A DNA stretch of 37,438 bases, from NCBI GenBank assembly GCA_009712185.1, contig WASQ01000145.1:1-37438 (forward strand), written 5' to 3'. The number at the start of each line of letters is the position of its first letter. The first letter of the stretch is position 1. The notes beneath the pieces are model-generated. The model was not told where the DNA came from. It saw nothing but the letters and a program-made list of their open reading frames with translations, and did no database searches. Below, one piece after another: positions 7,640 to 15,221 of the stretch. The DNA comes from Telmatospirillum sp. (lineage in GTDB: Bacteria; Pseudomonadota; Alphaproteobacteria; Rhodospirillales; Magnetospirillaceae). Position numbers and translations under genes: made by a program.

Positions 7640-9709
7640 TTAAGACAATGATAATCCGCGGTTGTGAAGCTCCATCGTCATATTGAGAGTCGACATCGCC
7701 TGATCCAGCGTAACGATTCCCCGGGTTTCCAAGGCGTCGATCAGCCGCAGCAGAACCGCGGCGGTCACGAGCGAATCGCCCAGCGCGGTATGCCGGTCCG
7801 TCACATGGACGCCATAGCGGTCCGCAATCGCATCGAGCGACTGGCCGTCCGTCGATCCATCCAGGAACGACGACAGCAGCATTGTGTCGAGGACCGTGTT
7901 ATCGAACGCGACCCCGGCGGCGGCCTCCCTCATACGGATGAATTTCAGATCGAAGGCCGCGTTGTGCGCCACCAGGACGGCGTCGGCGGCATAGGCCTTG
8001 AACTGCGGCAACACGACGGAAAGAGGAGGCTTGTCCGTCACCATTTCATCGGTGATTCCATGGAAGGCGACCGATTGGATCGGAATGGGCCTTCCCGGAT
8101 TGACAATTCGGTTGAAGGTTTCGCCCGTGAGGATGCGGCCATTGACGATCCGGACCGCCGCCAGCGACACGACCTCGTCGCCCTGGGTCGGATGCAGGCC
8201 CGTCGTCTCCGTATCGAAGACGACATAGGTCAGAGCTTTGAGCAGAGTCTTGCCGGCCATGCCGGCGTCACCTTGTGCCAGCAGATCGAAATCGAAAAAC
8301 TCCGGACGCGGTGGCAGCTTGTCCTCCGGAGCCGTCCATTCCTGTCCCTCCCGGCCGGGCGGTACCGCGATCCTCAGGATCGAATGCTCCGCGTCCCGCG
8401 TGATGACGACCGCTTCCAAGGAATGATGGCCGATCGCATCGGCAATGGTCATTCCGCCGAGGCCGGACGATAGCGGCCGATCGAGCCAATGCCGCAGGGC
8501 GTCCTGTTCCCGGGCGTCGTCGGCGTCCCCTTCCCGGGCCATCCAGGACAGCAGGATCCGGCAGAAGCGCCCGTCGCCCTCCGCGGCAAGATCGAAAGCG
8601 CCGACACCGGTCGTGGCGGCAACGGCCCGGATCAGCGCCTCCAGGGCGAGAGCCAGGGAATAAGCGTCGGCGTGGAGCCACAATGGCAGCCCCGTCGGGG
8701 TCACGACGGGATCACCGGCGCCCATCCGGCGAGCCACCCAGGCGAACAGATCCGCCGAATGGAGGTCGATCATCGGCCACCAACCGGTCAGCAAGGCGCG
8801 GAAATCAGCCGTGGCCTGCGCCAGCACATCGGTCGGATCCCCCGTCGCGCCGATCACCGGATCGTCTCGCGGCCGCCCGGCGGCCCGGGCGTCATCCACA
8901 ACCGATCTCAGGAAAACCAGAAGCCGCCGCAGAAGGGCGTCGCGCCGGGACAACGCCTGGACACTTTCCGTCACATTGGTGAAGGAGATCACATAACCCT
9001 CGATTTCTCCCTGTGCGCGAACAAGGCTCATGCGCCCCTGAAGGATTGTCCGGCCATCCGCGGTGCCGGTCACGAAGGGGGCCGTCTGTGGGCCGGTTTG
9101 CGAGCGGTGCGCCAGAACGTCAAAGATGTGAAGAACCGGCTCTTTGAGAACCAGACCGAACAACGGCCTCCCCAATCCCAGTTCGCCGCCGACATGCAAC
9201 GCGCGCAGGGCGTTCTGGTTATAGAGGACGACCTGATGACGGGCATTACAGACCACGACACCTTCCTGGAGGTCATTCAGGATGGCGGCCAGACGCGCCT
9301 TTGCGGTTTCTGCGGCGCCAGTCGCCGTCGCTATGGCCTGATCCTCCCTTCCCCGCGCGTCGATCAGCCGGGAGGCCAGCAGATCAACGGTCCGGGCCAG
9401 ATCGACCAGGACCCCGTAGCGGGAAAAATCCTGTGACAATCCCGGGCCACCATGGAGAACCGCGGCCAGGTCGGCGGCGAGCCGGCGCGCCGGACGATCC
9501 ACCAGCAGGCGGAAAATCCCAAACACCGCCGCCACCAGCATCGCGGACGCGCAGAGGATCAGAAACGCGGTCTCGCCGGCCGCTCCGGCGGCGCCATCCG
9601 GCGAAACCGGCGAGGAGAGGAAGGACTCCAGAATAAGCGCGACGGCCACCAGATAGAGAATGGCCGAGACTGACAGCACCATGGTCGCGCGTTGCCGATA
9701 GGCTTTCAC
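7640..9709 (-). CDS. Membrane-anchored PAS / kinase-like / DnaQ-type 3'-5' exonuclease fusion
   Basis: The protein has 689 residues. Two membrane spans lie at about 10-30 and 48-70, with a short loop between them. A HAMP-like linker (70-125) precedes a PAS domain (about 135-250: ILNDLQEGVVVCNARHQVVLYN). A kinase-like region follows (255-455). It lacks a convincing phospho-accepting His and the ATP-site Asn, but keeps a GLGGM glycine box (416-420), so it is probably inactive as a kinase. A DEDD exonuclease domain fills about 493-665. ExoI is DTETTG (D499, E501), ExoII is HNAAFD (H582, D587) and ExoIII is RHTALGDS (H640, D645), so the nuclease looks intact. The start is GTG at 9707-9709, 4 nt behind AGGGAGG. 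Such proteins are usually annotated as DNA polymerase III epsilon-like. I infer a sensor-controlled nuclease at the membrane, not the replicative proofreader. It lies 150 bp upstream of phaC on the same strand. Confidence 0.85.
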   Translation of the reverse strand: MKAYRQRATMVLSVSAILYLVAVALILESFLSSPVSPDGAAGAAGETAFLILCASAMLVAAVFGIFRLLVDRPARRLAADLAAVLHGGPGLSQDFSRYGVLVDLARTVDLLASRLIDARGREDQAIATATGAAETAKARLAAILNDLQEGVVVCNARHQVVLYNQNALRALHVGGELGLGRPLFGLVLKEPVLHIFDVLAHRSQTGPQTAPFVTGTADGRTILQGRMSLVRAQGEIEGYVISFTNVTESVQALSRRDALLRRLLVFLRSVVDDARAAGRPRDDPVIGATGDPTDVLAQATADFRALLTGWWPMIDLHSADLFAWVARRMGAGDPVVTPTGLPLWLHADAYSLALALEALIRAVAATTGVGAFDLAAEGDGRFCRILLSWMAREGDADDAREQDALRHWLDRPLSSGLGGMTIADAIGHHSLEAVVITRDAEHSILRIAVPPGREGQEWTAPEDKLPPRPEFFDFDLLAQGDAGMAGKTLLKALTYVVFDTETTGLHPTQGDEVVSLAAVRIVNGRILTGETFNRIVNPGRPIPIQSVAFHGITDEMVTDKPPLSVVLPQFKAYAADAVLVAHNAAFDLKFIRMREAAAGVAFDNTVLDTMLLSSFLDGSTDGQSLDAIADRYGVHVTDRHTALGDSLVTAAVLLRLIDALETRGIVTLDQAMSTLNMTMELHNRGLSLS

Positions 9710-9974
9710 TCCACCTCCCTGTCAGACCGGTCCGGCCCCTGGAACCGGCGATATCATTACCCACAGTTGTACAAAGCGTTAACCCGCGCGGCAACGGATT
9801 CCCATCCCCAATGGACCGGAAGGCATCGAAACGGATCGGCATCCGCCCGATCCGACGTCAGGAATCGGCATCGACCGTCCGATTTCCTCTTGCCGGGACA
9901 TTTTATCAACACCAGATGATGGCTATGAGGTGACGCCGCCAATCGTCCAACCGTCCACCGAGGAGGTGCTCGCC

Positions 9975-10220
9975 ATGGCCTTCAAAACAGATATCGTCAT
10001 CGGAGACCGCTTCACGAAGGTCGGCAGCTTCCAGATGCCGACCTGGACAGTGTCCCGAATCACGCATACGGATGACAAGCCTCCCCATGCCCATTTGGCG
10101 AAGGAAGGCAGCCCGAACGACTGGATCACCGTCGGATTGATGGCGCTGACCGATCAGAACCTCTATCGAAGGCTTCCCACACCGACCGGGGCCGAGGGCG
10201 CGGTCGACAGCCGTCACTGA
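9975..10220 (+). CDS. Small protein of unknown function (81 aa)
   Basis: I do not recognise a named family. The 81-residue product is soluble, with no signal peptide or membrane span, and has the look of a compact beta-rich domain: DIVIGDRFTKVGSF, then PTWTVSRI, PPHAHLAKEG and DWITVGLMALTD. The start is well supported: AGGAGGT (9961-9967) lies 7 nt before ATG 9975. An in-frame ATG at 9930 has no ribosome-binding site. It is divergent from the PAS-exonuclease gene, separated by 265 bp, so it probably has its own promoter. The codon pattern and strong Shine-Dalgarno argue for a real gene. Function is unknown. Confidence 0.7.
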   Translation: MAFKTDIVIGDRFTKVGSFQMPTWTVSRITHTDDKPPHAHLAKEGSPNDWITVGLMALTDQNLYRRLPTPTGAEGAVDSRH

Positions 10221-10375
10221 CCATCATCTCTGACTGGATGGATTGGCGGCAACCGTTCCCGCTTCCCCGCCGGCGGCATAGCGGCCCGGCACCTTGGAAA
10301 AGCGGCAAATACCATCGGTGATGAGGATCGCTCATCGCCGGTTGGAAGCCCCCCTCGGGCCCGCGAGCTGATGCC

Positions 10376-10541
10376 AGTGGTCGGAATCTAACATTTGGAT
10401 CCCTTGAGAGTGGGGCGGGCATCCTGCCCGCCTCCGACGCAAGAGCGGCGGAAATTCTGGCATTTCGGCTTTCGCCGAACGGCGGGCGGGGCGCCCGCCC
10501 CACTCCTGATTCAGGGATTCGTCTGTTGGATTTTGACCACT
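10376..10541. repeat. MITE-like element with long imperfect terminal inverted repeats
   Basis: The 166-bp element starts with AGTGGTC and ends with GACCACT. Its ends stay complementary, imperfectly, for about 45-50 bp: AGTGGTC, AATC, AACA and ATCCCT blocks are shared, separated by 1-3 mismatches. They then run into a perfect 13-bp pair GAGTGGGGCGGGC (10408-10420) / GCCCGCCCCACTC (10493-10505). The core holds further GC-rich self-complementary pieces. No transposase and no clear target-site duplication are seen. It may be a non-autonomous transposable element or a large REP-type palindrome. Confidence 0.6.
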
Positions 10542-10586
10542 ATGGCGAAGCCAAGGGTTTTGGAGAAAACCGCTCGGGCCGGCTGA

Positions 10587-10627
10587 GGTCTGTGCTGAAC
10601 GGTTCCGATCAGCACAGGCCGGTATCA
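10587..10627. repeat. Dispersed intergenic palindrome, copy 2
   Basis: The stem GGTCTGTGCTGA (10587-10598) pairs with TCAGCACAGGCC (10609-10620), 12 bp with one G-T wobble. The loop ACGGTTCCGA can itself fold as CGG-TT-CCG. GGTATCA follows. It matches the copy at 4303-4343 in layout and in most positions, including a compensatory stem change. Confidence 0.6.
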
Positions 10628-10861
10628 ATCGGCGGATCGGATCGAAAGGCGGAGGGCGGCCTCCCCGGATTGAGAAGCCGCTCTCTGCGTCGCCGGAACA
10701 ACAAGGTGAAATGCGGGCATCGCCGTGATCTCCCGCCCCCGCGACAAATCGCCGGCCGGCCGTCCCAGAACAGGGGAAAGACGACGACCGGCCGACGCCC
10801 TCCCCAAGCCGGCTCTGCCACGAAACCGAACGGGGAAAGAGCCTTCGATGCAGGAAATCCG

Positions 10862-10880
10862 GGACTGGAATCCCCAGTCC
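10862..10880. other. Small perfect hairpin
   Basis: GGACTGG (10862-10868) and CCAGTCC (10874-10880) form a 7-bp stem with a 5-nt loop. There is no T-run on either side, so it is not a standard terminator. Its role is unknown. Confidence 0.3.
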
Positions 10881-11039
10881 GCCTGTTCTCGCCCCCGCAT
10901 CTTCCCCGGATACGGCGCCCCCTCAGACAACCGCCCCGGTATAGCCCCCCTTTTCAACGGGCTTTCTGGACAAAAACGATGCGTTTCCCTCAGGCCGAAT
11001 GCGACCATCATTCCTTCACCGCGGAAAGACGCAACGATG

Positions 11040-11200
11040 ATACCCATACGCCATCAGCATAAACGAGTATTTTGTTTTTGACAGGGAAATTAATCAGTAA
11101 ATCCGATGATGACTGCAAGATAACCAGGATATCACCATTGGATTGCCATGAAATATTATTACAGATTGATTCCAGATCTGCTTTTTTTCATTAGAGAGAT
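11040..11200. other. AT-rich island with promoter-like and terminator-like pieces
   Basis: About 160 bp are strongly AT-rich in an otherwise GC-rich sequence. A TTGACA box lies at 11078-11083, and a short stem CAGAT/ATCTG (11162-11166 with 11176-11180) is followed by seven T (11182-11188) on the + strand. This could be a promoter, a small RNA or a remnant of transferred DNA. No protein-coding signal is convincing. Confidence 0.3.
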
Positions 11201-11288
11201 TTGCGATCAGACGGACCATGGATCGCCCCGCAGGCCTCCGGGGAATCCAGCCCGCCTTATGGACCGCCGTTTATTTCCGCCATCAGCC

Positions 11289-11309
11289 GATCAGCGCAGG
11301 CCGGTATCA
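11289..11309. repeat. Dispersed intergenic repeat, partial copy 3
   Basis: The 21-bp segment beginning GATCAGCGCAGGCC and ending GGTATCA matches 10607-10627 with a single difference and resembles 4323-4342. The left stem arm present in the other two copies is missing here, so this is a half copy. Confidence 0.5.
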
Positions 11310-11376
11310 GGCCCTCTCGCCCGGCGGCCCCCATGGCCGCCAGGTCGGGCGCGGCAGATGCCACCCGGGATATGGA

Positions 11377-11411
11377 AACGGCCCGGCAGATGGGGCATCT
11401 GCCGGGCCGTT
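11377..11411 (-). terminator. Intrinsic terminator of the epimerase gene
   Basis: A perfect 16-bp stem AACGGCCCGGCAGATG / CATCTGCCGGGCCGTT with a 3-nt loop sits 40 bp beyond the epimerase stop codon. Read on the minus strand it ends in GTTTCC, a short U-tract. The stem is strong enough that termination or 3'-end protection is likely. Confidence 0.75.
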
Positions 11412-11450
11412 GTCACAATTCTCCGAACCGATCCGCCGGATTGGCGAAGG

Positions 11451-12425
11451 TCAGACCTTGTGGTAATCGCGATACCACTGCACGAACCGGGGAATCCCCT
11501 GCTCGATCCCGGTAGAGGGCGTGAAACCGAAATCCCGTCTGATCGCATCGATGTCCGCGAAGGTCTCCTTGACGTCGCCCGGCTGCATCGGCTCCAGAAT
11601 GATTTCAGCCTTCCGTCCCAGTGATTCCTCGATAAGGCCGATGAATCGCATCAGGGGTTCCGACCGGTGGTTGCCAATATTATAGACCCGGCAGGGTGCC
11701 CCCTCGCCCGAGGGCGCGCCATCGGCCACCGCGAGCACGCCGCTCACGATATCGTCGATATAAGTGAAGTCCCGACGCATGTCCCCACCGTTGAACACAT
11801 GAATCGGCTGGCCGGACAGGATCGCCTTGACGAACAGGAAGGCGGACATGTCCGGTCGCCCCCAGGGACCATAAACGGTGAAGAAGCGCAATCCCGTGGT
11901 CGGAATCTGAAACAGATGGCTATAGCTGTGCGCCATCAGTTCGTTGGCTTTCTTGGTCGCCGCATAGAGGGAGATCGGCGTATCGACACGATCGTCGACC
12001 GAGAAAGGAAGCTTCTTGTTGGTGCCATAAACCGATGAGGACGAGGCATAAACGAAATGTTCGCAGCGCTGGAGACGCCGGGCGAACTCCAGCATCACCA
12101 GATGCCCTTCGATATTGGATCGCGTATAGGCGTAGGGATTAACCAGCGAATAGCGCACACCGGCCTGGGCGGCCAGATGGATGATCCGCGTGATATCGGG
12201 ATGGTGGACCGCCACGCCCGCAACCGCCTCGCGATCGGCGATATCCACCCGGTGAAAGGTGAATCCGGCCTGGCGCTGAAGAATCTCGAGCCGAGCCTCC
12301 TTGAGGGCGGGATCATAATAATCGTTGACGTTGTCGAGACCGACGACCGTCTCGCCGCGTTCCAGCAGACGCAGGCTCACATGAAAACCGATAAAGCCAG
12401 CGGCGCCCGTCACCAGATAGGTCAT
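11451..12425 (-). CDS. NAD-dependent epimerase, UDP-glucuronate 4-epimerase-like
   Basis: This 324-residue extended short-chain dehydrogenase has the N-terminal Rossmann motif GAAGFIG (7-13), the substrate-binding LDNVNDYYD (30-38) typical of UDP-glucuronate 4-epimerases, SSSVYG (129-134), and the catalytic Y154-x3-K158 in SLYAATK. It would convert UDP-glucuronate to UDP-galacturonate in the cytoplasm for capsule, LPS or exopolysaccharide. The ATG at 12423-12425 places the Rossmann motif at the usual distance; the frame is open further upstream but no better start exists. A strong terminator follows. No other polysaccharide gene is adjacent. Specificity between glucuronate and glucose epimerisation is inferred from overall similarity. 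Confidence 0.9.
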   Translation of the reverse strand: MTYLVTGAAGFIGFHVSLRLLERGETVVGLDNVNDYYDPALKEARLEILQRQAGFTFHRVDIADREAVAGVAVHHPDITRIIHLAAQAGVRYSLVNPYAYTRSNIEGHLVMLEFARRLQRCEHFVYASSSSVYGTNKKLPFSVDDRVDTPISLYAATKKANELMAHSYSHLFQIPTTGLRFFTVYGPWGRPDMSAFLFVKAILSGQPIHVFNGGDMRRDFTYIDDIVSGVLAVADGAPSGEGAPCRVYNIGNHRSEPLMRFIGLIEESLGRKAEIILEPMQPGDVKETFADIDAIRRDFGFTPSTGIEQGIPRFVQWYRDYHKV

Positions 12426-12579
12426 CTTCTCTCTCTTTGGCCGCACCGGCAGAAACGCCGGCACGATCCTCAAACGTCAGATAACATCTCCGGACCGGAC
12501 CGGCGGCCCGGCGCGGTAATCCGCGGGGCGCCAGCCGATGCCGTGCCGGAAAAGGCCATTCGAACCGCCCGGCGGGCAG

Positions 12580-12846
12580 TCACTCCATGCCGAGCGCCCT
12601 CTTGTAGAGGTCGAGCAGCTCTTCCTGCTCTTTCCGATCCTGTTCCTCGACCTTGCGCAGCGATATGATCTTACGGATGATCTTCACGTCGAAGCCGGTC
12701 GACTTGGCCTCGGAATAGACCTGCTTGATATCTTCCGAAAGAGCCTTCTTTTCCTCTTCCAGCCGTTCGATGCGATCGACATATTGCTGCAGAGCCTCTG
12801 CCGCAATTCCGCCGATCGTCTCGTTCGAAGTCGTGCCATCGGGCAT
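12580..12846 (-). CDS. gapR: GapR family DNA-binding protein (DUF2312)
   Basis: This 88-residue protein is almost entirely alpha-helical and charged (YVDRIERLEEEKKALSEDIK; VKIIRKIISLRKVEEQDR), the DUF2312 pattern. In Caulobacter GapR is a nucleoid-associated protein that clamps overtwisted DNA ahead of forks and RNA polymerase and stimulates gyrase and topoisomerase IV. The family is essentially alphaproteobacterial. Length matches (about 85-90). The start MPDGTT follows AAGGTAAAG about 10 nt upstream. It lies 152 bp downstream of the formylglutamate amidohydrolase gene on the same strand, a neighbourhood I recall from other alphaproteobacteria. It is probably transcribed from its own promoter as well. 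Confidence 0.92.
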   Translation of the reverse strand: MPDGTTSNETIGGIAAEALQQYVDRIERLEEEKKALSEDIKQVYSEAKSTGFDVKIIRKIISLRKVEEQDRKEQEELLDLYKRALGME

Positions 12847-12998
12847 GGTGTGCTTTACCTTGATTGAAGGGGGGTGACCGCGCACCGGATAAGCGCCGGT
12901 GCGGGGCGGAGGATAACGAGGTCCGGCGGTCGGGTGCAAGACCAAGCTGCGTCCGGCGCGCGAAGCTCCGGATCCGGACGGACCGCCGAAGGCTCCGC

Positions 12999-13823
12999 CT
13001 ACGCCGGTATTTCCGAGAAGCGTTGGCGGGCCCGGTTCTCCGGCAAAGCCAGCAGAGGCCCGAGAATTCGGGCCAGCCGGTCTCCCCAGGCCACGGCCGC
13101 GGGTTCGTCGGCAATCAGATCCTGGCGGATCTCGATCGACACATGCGGCCGGCCATAAGCCGCCCCGTGGATCCCGACCGTGTAGTTGGCGTTCCTGCCG
13201 GAATAGGGCTCGTTATCCCCGACGCAAAGGCCCTCCCCCGTCCTCAGGGCATCGATCAGGGGACGGGCCAGACGGGGATCTCGGTTCCACAGGACGCCGA
13301 CATGCCAGGGCCGCTGGAAGCCGTTCATCATGGGGGTGAAACTGTGTACCGCGACCAGCGAGGCCACACGGTCGGCCGCAGCCGCCTCCACCCGGTTCAA
13401 CTCGCGGCAGACCGCCCCGTGATAGGGGTAGAAATATTCCTCGGCGCGTTGCCGGCGCCGGCGCTCATCGAGGTCCCGATTTCCCGGCACGAGGATCCCG
13501 TCGCTTTCGGCGCAGATCGACGTGGGGTGGCCGAGCGGCCGGTTGCAGTCGATCACAAGACGCGATATGCGGCTTAAGACCGCGGTTGCGCCGATCTGAT
13601 CGGCCAGGCGCCGCGCCGCCACCGCCGCGCCGATGTCCCATCCGATATGCCGGTTGAGATCGCCCTCCGCCAATCCCAGGTTATCGAGAGCGCCGGGCAC
13701 CGCATTGCTGGCGTGATCGCAGATGATCAGGGCGGGAGCAGTCCGTCCCTCACCCCAGAGTTCGACCGCCGGGTGGGTGGCGGAGAGGGAAAAAGGAGCC
13801 GCCTCGTCGGGTAAAAACCGCAT
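12999..13823 (-). CDS. N-formylglutamate amidohydrolase family protein
   Basis: This 274-residue cytoplasmic metallohydrolase belongs to the FGase family, which deformylates N-formyl-L-glutamate at the end of one histidine-degradation route. Typical motifs are CDHASN (35-40), NRHIGWDIGA (57-66), SRLVIDCNRP (87-96) and the later VAVHSFTP segment. No hut genes are nearby, so this may be the stand-alone paralogue that commonly sits close to GapR in Alphaproteobacteria, whose true substrate is unsettled. The ATG at 13821-13823 has a weak upstream GGG stretch. It is divergent from the EAL-like gene across 212 bp, which contain an inverted repeat and a tandem repeat. Confidence 0.85.
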   Translation of the reverse strand: MRFLPDEAAPFSLSATHPAVELWGEGRTAPALIICDHASNAVPGALDNLGLAEGDLNRHIGWDIGAAVAARRLADQIGATAVLSRISRLVIDCNRPLGHPTSICAESDGILVPGNRDLDERRRRQRAEEYFYPYHGAVCRELNRVEAAAADRVASLVAVHSFTPMMNGFQRPWHVGVLWNRDPRLARPLIDALRTGEGLCVGDNEPYSGRNANYTVGIHGAAYGRPHVSIEIRQDLIADEPAAVAWGDRLARILGPLLALPENRARQRFSEIPA

Positions 13824-13867
13824 TTCAGGAACCCTGCCTCACCTGTTGATGCATGACAAACCGCGTA

Positions 13868-13886
13868 ATTTCCTTTACCAGGAAAT
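13868..13886. promoter_or_regulatory. 19-bp inverted repeat, possible operator
   Basis: ATTTCCT-TTACC-AGGAAAT forms perfect 7-bp arms around a 5-bp spacer, in the AT-richer part of the divergent region between the formylglutamate amidohydrolase and the EAL-like gene. The geometry fits a dimeric repressor or activator site. It lies 45 bp upstream of the amidohydrolase ATG. No specific regulator can be assigned. Confidence 0.4.
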
Positions 13887-13979
13887 AACTGCTGATGCGT
13901 AAAGATCCGGGCCGTCCCATCCCCGGGAAGGCGCCCGCCCCACCGTTCCAGGCCCACGCCGGGCCGGCGCCCGCACTTT

Positions 13980-14030
13980 GTGGAAAGTCCCGGACCTCGC
14001 GGAATGTTCCGGGCCTCGTGGAAAGTATGG
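13980..14030. repeat. 19-bp tandem repeat (2.7 copies) at the 5' end of the EAL-like gene
   Basis: Three successive units begin GTGGAAAGTCCCGG (13980), GCGGAATGTTCCGG (13999) and GTGGAAAGTATGG (14018), each 19 bp long and joined by CC-TC. Units 1 and 2 differ at four positions; the third is truncated and supplies the probable GGAAAG ribosome-binding sequence. The period is not a multiple of three, so it is not a coding repeat. Confidence 0.6.
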
Positions 14031-14035
14031 TGTCC

Positions 14036-15214
14036 ATGACCGATCAGAACGCCCGTTTTCTCGTCCACCTCAAAGGCATTGCCGACCAGCCGGCCGGATA
14101 CCGCGCCGTCCATCTCATGGTATCGGCGCTGCCTGCCGCGAAGAAAAGCCGGGACAATCTGTCGCGCGCCATTCGCCTGCTGGTGGACGTCAAAGCCAGA
14201 TACAAGGATGGCGAGATCTTCCTGATGAAGAATCTCGACATCATCCTCCTGTCGAAGGACATCGCCCGGCCGGTCCTCGCGGCCGCCGGGGAGGCCGTGC
14301 AGCAGGTCTTCCTGGGACAGATGCCGCCAACCTTTGCCAATCCCCTGACCGGTGCCAACGACTTTTACGCTCTTTTCGACCTGTCGCGCGACTTCGAACG
14401 TTTGCATGGCTGGGCCGAGGAGGCCGCGGGTGTCGCCCGCGCCGCGAAGTCCGGCGACGGCGCGGAACCGAAGGGCATGATCGATGTGGCGGTGCTGGCC
14501 AGAATCAAGGAAGATATTCATAAAATCGATATTTCCCCGATGCTGTTCAATCAGCCAGTTTATTTCATCGGTGACGGACAAAAGACCTCGGTCATGTTCC
14601 ATGAGGTTTACATGTCCATTCCGATCCTTGAGGACAAGTTCTGCCCTGGCCAGTCTCTGACATCCCGCAAGGGGCTGTTCACCGATCTGACGGAGGAACT
14701 TGATATCGTCGTCCTCAGAATTCTGGCCGATCCCGATGAACGGGGGGGACGCCGCAGGATGAGCATTAACGTCAATATCGCGACCCTCGCCTCCCCCACC
14801 TTCGTTAAATTCGACGCGGAACTGCCGCCCGATGCCCGCCAGGGTGTCGTCCTTGAAATCAACAAGACCGACGTCTTCGAGAATATGCGGCTTTACCGCG
14901 AGCTGGTTCCCTTCCTGCGTGACCGGGGCTATCGCGTCCTGCTGGACGGCCTGTCCTTCTACAATGTCGCCGCCATCGACTTCGAAGGAATCGATTGCGA
15001 TTTCGCGAAGATCTTCTGGTCCGGCGAAGCCAGTTCGCTTACCGACGACGTGCTGGCCCGCATTTACAGCAAGTTGCGCGCGCCCGACATGCCCCGCTTC
15101 CTGCTGGGACGCTGCGACACGGCGGAAAGCATCCGCTTTGCGCGATCCGCGGGTATCGGGCTGGTCCAGGGCCGCCTCGTCGATCACATGGTGAAAAAGA
15201 ACATCCCGTTCTGA
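14036..15214 (+). CDS. Degenerate EAL-domain protein
   Basis: This 392-residue soluble protein has a C-terminal half (about 175-385) that follows the EAL phosphodiesterase fold: FHEVYMSI (in place of the EAL motif, near 188-195), INVNIATLASPTF (244-256), VVLEINKTD (271-279), VLLDGLSFYN (in place of DDFGTGYSS, 301-310), CDFAKIF (321-327) and GLVQGRLVD (375-383). Several metal- and base-contacting residues are lost, so c-di-GMP hydrolysis is unlikely; binding or a scaffold role is possible. The N-terminal 160 residues include DGEIFLMKNLDIILL (58-72), which might be a decayed GGDEF-like segment. ATG 14036 lies 10 nt after GGAAAG; ATG 14027 is an alternative. It converges with a TetR gene across 7 bp. 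Confidence 0.75.
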   Translation: MTDQNARFLVHLKGIADQPAGYRAVHLMVSALPAAKKSRDNLSRAIRLLVDVKARYKDGEIFLMKNLDIILLSKDIARPVLAAAGEAVQQVFLGQMPPTFANPLTGANDFYALFDLSRDFERLHGWAEEAAGVARAAKSGDGAEPKGMIDVAVLARIKEDIHKIDISPMLFNQPVYFIGDGQKTSVMFHEVYMSIPILEDKFCPGQSLTSRKGLFTDLTEELDIVVLRILADPDERGGRRRMSINVNIATLASPTFVKFDAELPPDARQGVVLEINKTDVFENMRLYRELVPFLRDRGYRVLLDGLSFYNVAAIDFEGIDCDFAKIFWSGEASSLTDDVLARIYSKLRAPDMPRFLLGRCDTAESIRFARSAGIGLVQGRLVDHMVKKNIPF

Positions 15215-15221
15215 CCGATGA

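Larger units (their letters stand above)
10221..11376. other. Large non-coding block with repeats and AT-rich island
   Basis: About 1.15 kb carries no gene I would support. Open frames here translate to Arg/Pro/Ser-rich, low-complexity strings with no usable ribosome-binding site. In order it holds a MITE-like inverted-repeat element (10376-10541), a dispersed palindrome (10587-10627), a small hairpin (10862-10880), an AT-rich island (about 11040-11200) and a partial palindrome copy (11289-11309). The epimerase terminator follows. Confidence 0.6.

Noticed and set aside
10221-11450. CRISPR array or tRNA in the long non-coding block
   Set aside because: Repeats are few, palindromic and irregularly spaced; no cloverleaf or TTCGA-type T-loop arrangement was found.
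11148-11624. 158-codon + strand frame starting in the AT-rich island
   Set aside because: Only the first 15 residues look protein-like; the rest runs through the epimerase terminator and gene in antisense, and there is no ribosome-binding site.
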